The notes beneath the pieces were generated by a model. The model saw only the letters and a program-made list of their open reading frames with translations, was not told the DNA's origin and ran no database searches. A stretch of DNA of 7,726 nt from the NCBI GenBank assembly GCA_937921525.1, contig CAKZUM010000141.1:1-7726 (forward strand), read 5' to 3'. Shown here piece after piece: positions 1 to 5,795 of the stretch. Made by a program: the position numbers and the translations under genes. Source of the stretch: an uncultured Saprospiraceae bacterium (lineage in GTDB: Bacteria; Bacteroidota; Bacteroidia; Chitinophagales; Saprospiraceae). Each line of letters opens with the position of its first letter. Positions within the stretch are counted from its first letter, which is position 1.

Positions 1-34
1 AAAAAGCCGTGCAGGGATGCACGGCTTTTTTTTT
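1..34 (+). terminator. Intrinsic terminator (bidirectional form)
   Basis: An 8-bp GC-rich stem (GCCGTGCA at 6-13, TGCACGGC at 18-25) closes on a GGGA loop and is followed by nine T (26-34). Five A precede the stem, so the hairpin could also work on the minus strand. It most likely ends a plus-strand gene lying just outside the window, since no gene in the window needs it. The minus-strand gene at 315-839 ends about 280 bases away, with other structures in between. Confidence 0.88.
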
Positions 35-82
35 GTACCACAGAATTTATTCTGTATCCCGTACCACGGAATTTATTCCGTA
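35..82. repeat. Tandem pair of covarying 16-nt mini-hairpins
   Basis: Two 22-nt units (35-56 and 61-82) are identical at 20 positions. Each folds into a 6-bp stem with a TTTA loop: ACAGAA/TTCTGT at 40-55 and ACGGAA/TTCCGT at 66-81. The only two differences, 42 versus 68 and 53 versus 79, face each other in the stem and swap an A-T pair for a G-C pair. This suggests selection for, or copying of, the structure. A looser relative (GGAAT/ATTCC, loop TC) lies at 298-309, next to the stop codon of the minus-strand gene. Small palindromes like this could be REP-like or transcript-end elements; their role is unknown. Confidence 0.6.
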
Positions 83-116
83 AACCCACACCACGAAAGA
101 GGAGTGATTGGCGCTG

Positions 117-246
117 GAAAATCATAAATCATATTTCAGAAACCTGCCTTCCAAGGAACGCAGGCAGGTCATACATCATAAATCTGTTACGTGCGAATCT
201 GGTGGATTTATGATTTATGATGTAAGATATCAGATGTAAGATTTTC
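117..246. repeat. Nested inverted-repeat intergenic element
   Basis: Several inverted pairs are layered here: a 7-bp pair at 117-123/240-246, a perfect 13-bp pair at 121-133/209-221, and a second perfect 13-bp pair at 172-184/212-224 that competes for the same right arm. A perfect 8-bp hairpin (ACCTGCCT/AGGCAGGT) sits at 142-169 with a 12-nt loop. The 'CATAAATC' word recurs in both orientations. No open frame of note and no transposase are present. The block looks like a non-coding mobile or REP-like element, or a structured transcript; the sequence does not say which. The rest of the 1-314 stretch, apart from the terminator and mini-hairpins, shows nothing I can name. Confidence 0.5.
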
Positions 247-314
247 AAACAGTCCGACTGATAAAATAAAATTAGTCTACAAATAAAAATTGTCCAAGGA
301 ATTCATTCCGAAAA

Positions 315-839
315 CTACCCATCCACCCGCAACTTCCGCAAAATCTTCCCGCCCTTAGACAAAATACCAGCCGTACCATTCATCGCCATATTATCCTCAA
401 TCAACGGAATCAACTCATGCGCCAAATCAGGTTCTTTTAGACACATCTGATACAAAATTTCCATAGAAAAAGCCTTCACCGCCACGGTTTCCTTAGGATT
501 GGCTAAAAAACCAAAACAAGCATCTGCCACAAGCCCCATTAATGCTTCAGGAATCTCTATTTTGGCTAAGGTTCTGACAATATTTCTTCTGATAGATACG
601 TGCAGTCCATCCTTGACCATATATACTGTCATTTTAGGTAAATGGGCTTGTACCAAAAAAATATATTTATCTGCACAATGGCTAATCACCCAAGCTGCTC
701 GCTGTGTAATGCGGTATTCCTCATTATAAAATAAGTCCATTAATTCGTTAAAACGTTCCTGATCGCTACCAATATAGTTAGCAATCATTAAGGATTGTTT
801 CTTAGAATGTTCTTTTAGTAATGCGGCTTTTATGTCCAT
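315..839 (-). CDS. Small HEAT-repeat-like helical protein
   Basis: A 174-aa predicted all-helical protein with no signal peptide or membrane segment, so probably cytosolic. Helix pairs suggest HEAT/ARM-like repeats: residues around 44-55 (ITQRAAWVISHC), then 70-97 with the IRRNIVRTLAKIEIP stretch, then 117-135 (VAVKAFSMEILYQM). From memory, proteins of this size and pattern are frequent in Bacteroidota and often carry either a HEAT-repeat label or a mistaken adenylosuccinate lyase label. No lyase signature is present here, so that name should not be used. Such repeats usually mediate protein-protein contacts; no partner can be named. The ATG at 839 is the natural start, and the gene ends at a TAG. 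It is transcribed divergently from the helicase across about 100 bases. Confidence 0.8.
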   Translation of the reverse strand: MDIKAALLKEHSKKQSLMIANYIGSDQERFNELMDLFYNEEYRITQRAAWVISHCADKYIFLVQAHLPKMTVYMVKDGLHVSIRRNIVRTLAKIEIPEALMGLVADACFGFLANPKETVAVKAFSMEILYQMCLKEPDLAHELIPLIEDNMAMNGTAGILSKGGKILRKLRVDG

Positions 840-862
840 ACTAGAGATAGTTTATATAAAGT

Positions 863-898
863 TCGTGCAGCCCTTTTCGATTTCTTATTTTTGCACGA
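863..898. promoter_or_regulatory. Inverted repeat around the helicase promoter
   Basis: A perfect 7-bp inverted pair (TCGTGCA at 863-869, TGCACGA at 892-898) brackets 22 bases and overlaps the end of the candidate -7 element at 886-893. It could be an operator or a leader hairpin in the divergent region between the HEAT-like gene and the helicase. A 7-bp arm is short enough to occur by chance, so this is a weak call. Confidence 0.3.
886..893 (+). promoter_or_regulatory. Candidate Bacteroidota -7 promoter element
   Basis: TATTTTTG fits the TAnnTTTG -7 consensus of the Bacteroidota primary sigma factor exactly. It lies 50 bases upstream of the helicase ATG, giving a predicted leader of about 40 nt. 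No clear TTTG-type -33 element is found at the usual distance upstream, which lowers confidence. Confidence 0.45.
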
Positions 899-942
899 CA
901 ACAACAACGGCGTGAGTAAAATCGACAATTGATTACAAAAAT

Positions 943-3195
943 ATGCAGAATTACTTAGAAGAATTAAATGATGTTCAGCGAGCAGCCGTAACGACTACCG
1001 AAGGACCTGTCTTGGTGGTAGCAGGCCCCGGGTCGGGGAAAACTAGAGTATTGACCTTTAGAATTTCTTATCTGATAGAGCAAGGGGTATTGCCGTGGCA
1101 AATCTTATCATTGACGTTTACGAATAAGTCAGCAAGAGAGATGAAAGAGCGGATTTCTAAGGTGGTAGGTGGCAAAGCCAATCAAGTATGGGCAGGTACT
1201 TTTCACTCCACCTTTGCGAAGATACTAAGAGTGGAGGCAGAGAAAATTGGCTATCCTTCTAATTTTACGATCTACGATACGGATGATACAAAGAGCTTAT
1301 TGAAAGCAGTGATTAAGGATATGAATTTGAGTCCAGATATTTATAATGTCAATGCGATCTATTCCAGAATATCTTCTGCCAAGAGTAATTTGATTACGCC
1401 AAAGGCTTATCCACAAATGGAGGAATTAATGATCGCAGATCGTGCCAATAAGCGGCCGTACATTCACGAAATATATAAGAAGTATACCATTCGCTGTAAG
1501 AAGGCAGGCGCAATGGATTTTGATGATTTACTTTTTCAATTATACTACTTATTGCATCTGAATCCGGATGATGTATTAGATAAGTATCGCAAGAAATTCA
1601 AATATATTTTAGTAGATGAGTTTCAGGATACCAACTACTTGCAGTATGCGATTTTGAAGAAACTCACTTTATACGATGGTAGCAAACAAAACCTTTGTGT
1701 GGTAGGGGATGATGCGCAGAGTATCTATGCCTTTCGTGGGGCTACGGTTGATAACATTCTTGACTTATCCAAAGACTACAAAACCTTACAGACCTTTAAA
1801 TTAGAACAAAACTATAGATCAACGAGCCATATCGTCCAAGCTGCTAATGCAACGATAGGGTATAATAAAAAACAGATCAAAAAGAAAATTTGGTCAGACA
1901 AAGGAAGTGGTCATAAGATAAAAGTCATTAAAGCATTATCGGACACAGAAGAGGGCAAAAGAATCGCAGATGCGATCGTTGAACAGAAGAATAGAAACCA
2001 TTTTAGTAATAGTGATATTGCCATATTATATAGAACAAATGCGCAGTCTAGGGTTTTTGAAGAATATCTAAGACGCTACAACATTACCTATCAAGTATTC
2101 GGGGGGACTTCTTTCTACCAACGAAAAGAGGTAAAAGATTTATTAGCCTACCTACGATTAACGATCAACCAAAAAGACGAGGAGGCACTCAAAAGAATTA
2201 TCAATTATCCTAAGCGAGCGATAGGTAAGGCAACCGTTGATAAAATTAGCGCGCTAGCAGCGAATACCGACCAAACTATGTGGGATTGTCTAGATCAAGT
2301 GGAGGTGGCCAAGCGAGCAAAAGGACAGTTAAAGGGGTTTAAGTTAATGATAGAAACCTTCATCCAAAAAGCAGCTACTACAGATGCTTATGAATTAGCC
2401 ACCTTCGTTGCTCGACAAACGGGATTGATTACCAAGCTCAAAGCAGATACTACCATTGAAGGCTTAGGCAGATTAGAAAACATCACCTCTTTATTAGATG
2501 GTATTAAAGAATTTGTAGAAAATGACGAAGTGATCGAAGGGGCTATTCAAACGGATAAATCTATTGGTACGTATATCCAGAATATCGCCTTGCATACGAA
2601 TATGGACGAGGAAGAGGCCGGCAATTATGTGACGCTCATGTCTTCGCATGCTGCAAAAGGACTAGAATTCAAATCAGTATTCGTAGTTGGTTTGGAAGAA
2701 AGCTTATTCCCATCTTTTATGTCCATGAATAGTTTGGCGGGTATAGAAGAAGAACGCCGGTTGTTCTATGTATCTATCACTCGAGCTGAAGAAATGCTTA
2801 CACTTTCCTTTGCTGCATCTAGATACCGTCATGGAAAAACCAACTATAATGAGCCAAGTCGTTTTCTAGCGGAAATTCCTTTGGATCACTTAGAAAGTAA
2901 CTTTACTATGGGTGCTCAGACGTCTAAGATTGCTCCAAGGGCAAGAGTCTCTGGTAGCTTGAAGAAAAAGCGGACAGAAGCGGTATTGAATATTGATCCT
3001 GCTGATTTTAGACCGAGTGCTGCGGAATCTATTGAAGAAGGCATGAAAGTGTTACATTTAAAATTTGGGGAAGGGGTTGTTAAGAAAATAGACGGGGCTA
3101 GGGATAAAAAAGTGGCGACTATTTACTTTGATCAGATAGATGATCCAGAACGGCGGTTGATGTTGAAATTTGCTAAGTTGCAGGTGATGCCTTGA
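943..3195 (+). CDS. uvrD: UvrD/PcrA-type superfamily 1A DNA helicase
   Basis: A complete 750-aa ATP-dependent 3'-5' DNA helicase of the Rep/UvrD/PcrA family, which unwinds DNA in nucleotide excision and mismatch repair and clears proteins and stalled forks. All core motifs are visible: the Q-motif region LNDVQRAAV (8-16), Walker A GPGSGKT (28-34), Ia around LTFTNKSAREM (57-67), Ib GTFHS (85-89), II DEFQDT (225-230), III GDDAQSIYAFRGA (255-267), IV LEQNYRS (287-293), V around SSHAAKGLEF (about 566-575) and VI with RRLFYVSITRAEE (about 605). The last roughly 50 residues (699-732) carry the KFGEGVV small beta-barrel (Tudor-like) tail seen in PcrA/UvrD, which in those proteins contacts RNA polymerase. 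Length matches the family (about 720-750). No RecB-type nuclease domain is present. PcrA would be an equally good name; the gene seems monocistronic. Confidence 0.96.
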   Translation: MQNYLEELNDVQRAAVTTTEGPVLVVAGPGSGKTRVLTFRISYLIEQGVLPWQILSLTFTNKSAREMKERISKVVGGKANQVWAGTFHSTFAKILRVEAEKIGYPSNFTIYDTDDTKSLLKAVIKDMNLSPDIYNVNAIYSRISSAKSNLITPKAYPQMEELMIADRANKRPYIHEIYKKYTIRCKKAGAMDFDDLLFQLYYLLHLNPDDVLDKYRKKFKYILVDEFQDTNYLQYAILKKLTLYDGSKQNLCVVGDDAQSIYAFRGATVDNILDLSKDYKTLQTFKLEQNYRSTSHIVQAANATIGYNKKQIKKKIWSDKGSGHKIKVIKALSDTEEGKRIADAIVEQKNRNHFSNSDIAILYRTNAQSRVFEEYLRRYNITYQVFGGTSFYQRKEVKDLLAYLRLTINQKDEEALKRIINYPKRAIGKATVDKISALAANTDQTMWDCLDQVEVAKRAKGQLKGFKLMIETFIQKAATTDAYELATFVARQTGLITKLKADTTIEGLGRLENITSLLDGIKEFVENDEVIEGAIQTDKSIGTYIQNIALHTNMDEEEAGNYVTLMSSHAAKGLEFKSVFVVGLEESLFPSFMSMNSLAGIEEERRLFYVSITRAEEMLTLSFAASRYRHGKTNYNEPSRFLAEIPLDHLESNFTMGAQTSKIAPRARVSGSLKKKRTEAVLNIDPADFRPSAAESIEEGMKVLHLKFGEGVVKKIDGARDKKVATIYFDQIDDPERRLMLKFAKLQVMP

Positions 3196-3244
3196 TTTTT
3201 GGGATTTTTTTGATTGGCTGATTTAGATGTTGACTACTTATAAG

Positions 3245-3412
3245 GCATAATTCAACGCGGAACTACTTTGTAGTCACACAGATATTTTTTGATTTTTGCA
3301 GGTCGTGAGTGATGTTGACAGAAATTATACTGGGTACATTTCGCTCTCGACCTACTGAATACATTTAATACAGGTGACCTATAAAATCATTTAAATCCGC
3401 GTTCAATTATGC
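3245..3412. repeat. 168-bp element with 17-bp terminal inverted repeats
   Basis: The ends (3245-3261 and 3396-3412) are inverted copies matching at 16 of 17 positions around the core AACGCGGA. Almost concentric inside is a second inverted pair, 3300-3309/3344-3353, matching at 9 of 10 positions (AGGTCG...CGACCT), and next to the left end a perfect 5-bp hairpin (ACTAC-TTT-GTAGT, 3262-3274). The element fills most of the 239-bp gap between the convergent helicase and thioredoxin genes. No convincing T-tract follows, so it is not a standard intrinsic terminator. Size and structure fit a MITE-like non-autonomous element or a structured RNA. No clear target-site duplication was seen. Confidence 0.55.
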
Positions 3413-3434
3413 GTATTTTCTAGTTCGCTCTTTA

Positions 3435-3737
3435 TTATTTATGCTCTTCCAAAACCTGCAATAATTGCCCTTCTGACAACATTCCAGATTGCCGCCATTT
3501 TACCTCACCTGCTTTGTATAACATTAGTGTAGGCACACTCATTACCTTTAACTTAGTTGCTAAAACTGGATTCTTATCAATATCGATTTTAATAATCTTA
3601 GCTTGATCGCCTATCTTAGATTTTACACTGTCTATAATCGGGGCTAATGCTTTGCATGGTCCGCACCAAGTGGCGTGAAAATCTATTAGGACTGGTGTCT
3701 CTTGATTGATGATGTTGGAGAAGGAATTCTTTGCCAT
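3435..3737 (-). CDS. Thioredoxin
   Basis: A 100-aa single-domain thioredoxin, a cytosolic protein-disulfide reductase normally recharged by thioredoxin reductase and NADPH. The active site WCGPC is at 24-28 (Cys25 and Cys28), the buried acid equivalent to E. coli Asp26 is Asp19 (VLIDF), and the cis-proline is Pro69 in SVPT. The stretch from VLIDFHATWCGPC through VPTLMLYKAGE follows the thioredoxin fold in order. It is slightly shorter than E. coli TrxA (about 109 aa), mostly at the N-terminus. His21 stands where E. coli has Trp28. There is no signal peptide or lipobox, so a periplasmic TlpA/ResA-like role is unlikely. The ATG at 3737 is preceded by an A-rich leader. Bacteroidota often have several thioredoxins, so no numbered symbol is given. 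Confidence 0.95.
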   Translation of the reverse strand: MAKNSFSNIINQETPVLIDFHATWCGPCKALAPIIDSVKSKIGDQAKIIKIDIDKNPVLATKLKVMSVPTLMLYKAGEVKWRQSGMLSEGQLLQVLEEHK

Positions 3738-3803
3738 TTTTTAATATTATATAGAATTTACTAAACATTAAAGTGCTTTATCATTTAAACACCTTCCCTG
3801 TAT

Positions 3804-3829
3804 AGTCTGTTCAATTAACAGACTTTTTT
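3804..3829 (+). terminator. Isolated terminator-like hairpin, plus strand
   Basis: A perfect 8-bp stem (AGTCTGTT at 3804-3811, AACAGACT at 3817-3824) with a CAATT loop runs into six T (3824-3829), the layout of an intrinsic terminator on the plus strand. No plus-strand gene ends nearby: the helicase stops 600 bases upstream and the thioredoxin gene is on the other strand. It could end a short plus-strand RNA arising near the thioredoxin start, or block antisense reading into the suf region. The stem is rather AT-rich. Confidence 0.5.
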
Positions 3830-3843
3830 CAACTAAAAAAAGG

Positions 3844-4012
3844 CAAGTTTATCTAAACCACAAAAGTAGTTGACAATTTTACCACATAGGTACATAGGTC
3901 ACATAGACTTCTATGCTATGTGACCTATGTACCTATGTGGTAAAATACAAAGTCTAGCTGCTTCATTCATAAATTTGTGGTAAAATTAGTATCAACTACG
4001 TGGATAAACTTG
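3844..4012. repeat. Outer inverted arms enclosing a perfect palindrome
   Basis: Words on the left recur inverted and in mirrored order on the right: CAAGTTTATC (3844-3853) with GATAAACTTG (4003-4012), GTAGTTGA (3866-3873) with TCAACTAC (3992-3999), and AATTTTACCACA just after it with TGTGGTAAAATT (3976-3987). Small insertions and deletions separate the blocks, so the arms look like an aged inverted duplication of about 40 bp. The perfect palindrome at 3876-3946 sits within it and shares the TTTTACCACA edge, giving three copies of that word. Confidence 0.55.
3876..3946. repeat. Perfect palindrome, 31-bp arms and 9-nt loop
   Basis: The arms at 3876-3906 and 3916-3946 are exact reverse complements over 31 bases, separated by ACTTCTATG. 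Each arm is itself built from direct repeats of CATAGG/CATAGGT with a period of 8-9 bases. As RNA or extruded DNA it would make a very stable hairpin, but there is no T-tract after it. Perfect arms suggest recent formation or active upkeep. A repeated intergenic element is the best guess. The surrounding 3738-4277 gap otherwise holds only the features listed separately. Confidence 0.8.
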
Positions 4013-4101
4013 TCAAAAAAAAGCGTCATTTCATCCTTATTTAGACGAATTAAAAATAAATGATCCCTATCGTGAACCTTTTTTATACTTTTTTGTATAA
4101 A

Positions 4102-4137
4102 TTGAGTCTTTATTAAAAGAAAAGTATTTTCTTTGCA
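4102..4137 (+). promoter_or_regulatory. Candidate sufB promoter
   Basis: TATTTTCTTTGCA (4125-4137) resembles the Bacteroidota -7 element TAnnTTTG, either with a stretched TA-to-TTTG spacing or as TTTCTTTG with one mismatch. A TTG at 4102-4104 lies at a fitting -33 distance. Just upstream, a 7-bp AT-only-but-one hairpin (4082-4088/4095-4101, loop of six T) could be an operator. If used, the leader would be about 135 nt and would contain the whole 114-bp palindrome. No better -7 match was found between 3950 and 4277. Confidence 0.35.
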
Positions 4138-4150
4138 ACCTCAATTATTC

Positions 4151-4264
4151 AGAACAGAGAAGTGAGAGCAGAGAGTAGAGACACCAAACGTTTAGTAATC
4201 AACGAAATATCGTTGTTTGTTAAACGAAGTTGATCTCTCTTATCTGCTCTCTGTTCTCTACTCT
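4151..4264. repeat. 114-bp imperfect palindrome in the sufB leader
   Basis: The structure is centred between 4207 and 4208. From the centre outward it has a perfect 6-bp hairpin (CAACGA/TCGTTG, 4200-4205/4210-4215, loop AATA), a second perfect 6-bp pair (CGTTTA 4189-4194, TAAACG 4221-4226), an unpaired stretch, and then purine-rich against pyrimidine-rich arms (4156-4181 with 4234-4259) pairing at most positions without gaps. The arms are built of AGAGA/GAGCAGAGAG words. It ends 13 bases before the chosen sufB start codon, so the mRNA would carry a long hairpin right before the start. It may be a leader regulator or simply an inserted repeat. Confidence 0.7.
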
Positions 4265-4277
4265 AAAAAAGCTAACT

Positions 4278-5759
4278 GTGGAAAATATCACCAACGAAGT
4301 AACAGAAGAATTAAGCGAATCTATGCAGATTCTGGAAGATCAAACCAATTCCGATTACAAGTATGGATTTACGAGTGATGTGGAGATGGAGGAATTTCCA
4401 ATGGGTTTATCAGAAGACATCGTTCGAAAGATTTCGGCTAAGAAAAACGAACCTGAATTCTTATTGGAATATCGTTTGAAAGCCTACCGTCATTGGCTGA
4501 CTTTAGAAGAGCCACAATGGCCGAATGTAGATTATCCGCCAGTTAATTATCAGGATTTAATTTATTATGCTGCGCCTAAGCAAAAGCCAAAATTAAATAG
4601 TTTGGACGAAGCAGATCCGGAGTTAATAAAGACTTTTGAAAAATTGGGGATTCCTCTGAATGAGCAAAAAGTATTGGCGGGTGTGGTAGCGGTAGATGCC
4701 GTATTTGATAGTGTATCGGTAAAGACGACTTTTAAAGAAACTCTATCAGAGTTAGGGATTATTTTTGGTTCTTTTAGTGATGCGGTGCAAAACCATCCTG
4801 AATTAGTGAAGCAATATATGGGTACGGTAGTGCCGTATACAGATAATTATTTTGCAGCATTAAATGCAGCGGTTTTTAGTGATGGCTCTTTTACTTATAT
4901 ACCTAAGGGCGTACAGTGCCCAATGGAATTATCTACTTACTTCCGAATCAATGCAGCGAATACTGGACAGTTTGAAAGAACTTTGATTATAGCAGAAGAA
5001 GGTAGTAAGGTAAGTTACCTAGAAGGTTGTACTGCACCTATGCGAGATGAAAATCAATTGCATGCAGCGGTGGTAGAGTTAGTAGCTAAGAAAGATGCAA
5101 CTATTAAATATTCCACAGTACAGAACTGGTACCCTGGTGATAAGGAAGGAAAAGGTGGTATCTACAATTTCGTTACCAAGCGAGGTATTTGTGAGGGCGA
5201 TAATTCTACGATTACTTGGACACAAGTAGAAACAGGTTCTGCTGTAACATGGAAATATCCAAGTTGTATTTTAAAAGGCGATAATTCGGTAGGAGAGTTT
5301 TATTCTGTGGCGGTAACAAATAATTTCCAGCAAGCAGATACGGGAACTAAGATGATACATTTGGGTAAGAATACGAAGAGTACGATTATCTCTAAAGGTA
5401 TCTCTGCTGGCAAAAGCCATAACTCTTATAGAGGTCTAGTGAAGGTAGGTAAGAATGCCACTAACGCTCAAAATTTCTCTCAGTGTGATTCTTTATTAAT
5501 GGGAGATAAGTGTGGCGCACATACCTTCCCTTATTTAGAAGTAGAAAATAATACGGCGAGAGTAGAGCATGAAGCAACGACTTCTAAAATTGGAGAAGAT
5601 CAATTATACTACTGTAAGCAAAGAGGATTGAGTGAGGAAGATTCTATCAATATGATCGTGAATGGATATTGCAAAGAAGTCTTTAATGAGTTGCCGATGG
5701 AGTTTGCCGTAGAGGCGCAGAAGTTGTTGGCGATTAGTTTGGAGGGTAGTGTTGGGTAA
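4278..5759 (+). CDS. sufB: Fe-S cluster assembly scaffold protein SufB
   Basis: SufB, the core of the cytosolic SufBC2D scaffold on which Fe-S clusters are built from SufS-supplied sulfur. From the GTG at 4278 it is 493 aa, close to E. coli SufB (495). Family hallmarks are present: AISAKKNEP-like ISAKKNEPEF followed by RLKAYRHW near the N-terminus, the SDGSFTYIPKGVQCPMELSTYFRI block, the C-terminal HEATTSKIGEDQLYYC block, and the closing FAVEAQKLLAISLEGSVG. Cys403 (SQCDSLL) and Glu432 (HEATTS) sit exactly 29 residues apart, like E. coli Cys405 and Glu434 that are important for cluster assembly. A longer frame from TTG at 4230 was rejected because it runs through the right arm of the leader palindrome; ATG at 4323 (478 aa) is the other possible start. 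Normally sufC follows directly; here two extra genes intervene. Confidence 0.95.
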   Translation: MENITNEVTEELSESMQILEDQTNSDYKYGFTSDVEMEEFPMGLSEDIVRKISAKKNEPEFLLEYRLKAYRHWLTLEEPQWPNVDYPPVNYQDLIYYAAPKQKPKLNSLDEADPELIKTFEKLGIPLNEQKVLAGVVAVDAVFDSVSVKTTFKETLSELGIIFGSFSDAVQNHPELVKQYMGTVVPYTDNYFAALNAAVFSDGSFTYIPKGVQCPMELSTYFRINAANTGQFERTLIIAEEGSKVSYLEGCTAPMRDENQLHAAVVELVAKKDATIKYSTVQNWYPGDKEGKGGIYNFVTKRGICEGDNSTITWTQVETGSAVTWKYPSCILKGDNSVGEFYSVAVTNNFQQADTGTKMIHLGKNTKSTIISKGISAGKSHNSYRGLVKVGKNATNAQNFSQCDSLLMGDKCGAHTFPYLEVENNTARVEHEATTSKIGEDQLYYCKQRGLSEEDSINMIVNGYCKEVFNELPMEFAVEAQKLLAISLEGSVG

Positions 5760-5795
5760 GACGGATTGCTAGTTTAGAATATCAAAAAATAGTTT

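Noticed and set aside
35..82. CRISPR-like direct repeats
   Set aside because: Only two units, no spacers of constant length (5 bases between them), each unit a self-contained hairpin, and no cas genes nearby.
499..729. Open frame on the plus strand opposite the HEAT-like gene
   Set aside because: It lies wholly antisense to a gene with clear helical repeat character, has no recognisable domain and no promoter, and its composition follows from the other strand.
315..839. Adenylosuccinate lyase fragment
   Set aside because: I remember this label on similar short proteins, but none of the lyase signature motifs are present and the size is far too small.
4230..4277. TTG start extending sufB by 16 codons
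   Set aside because: The extension is read from the right arm of the leader palindrome and resembles no SufB N-terminus.
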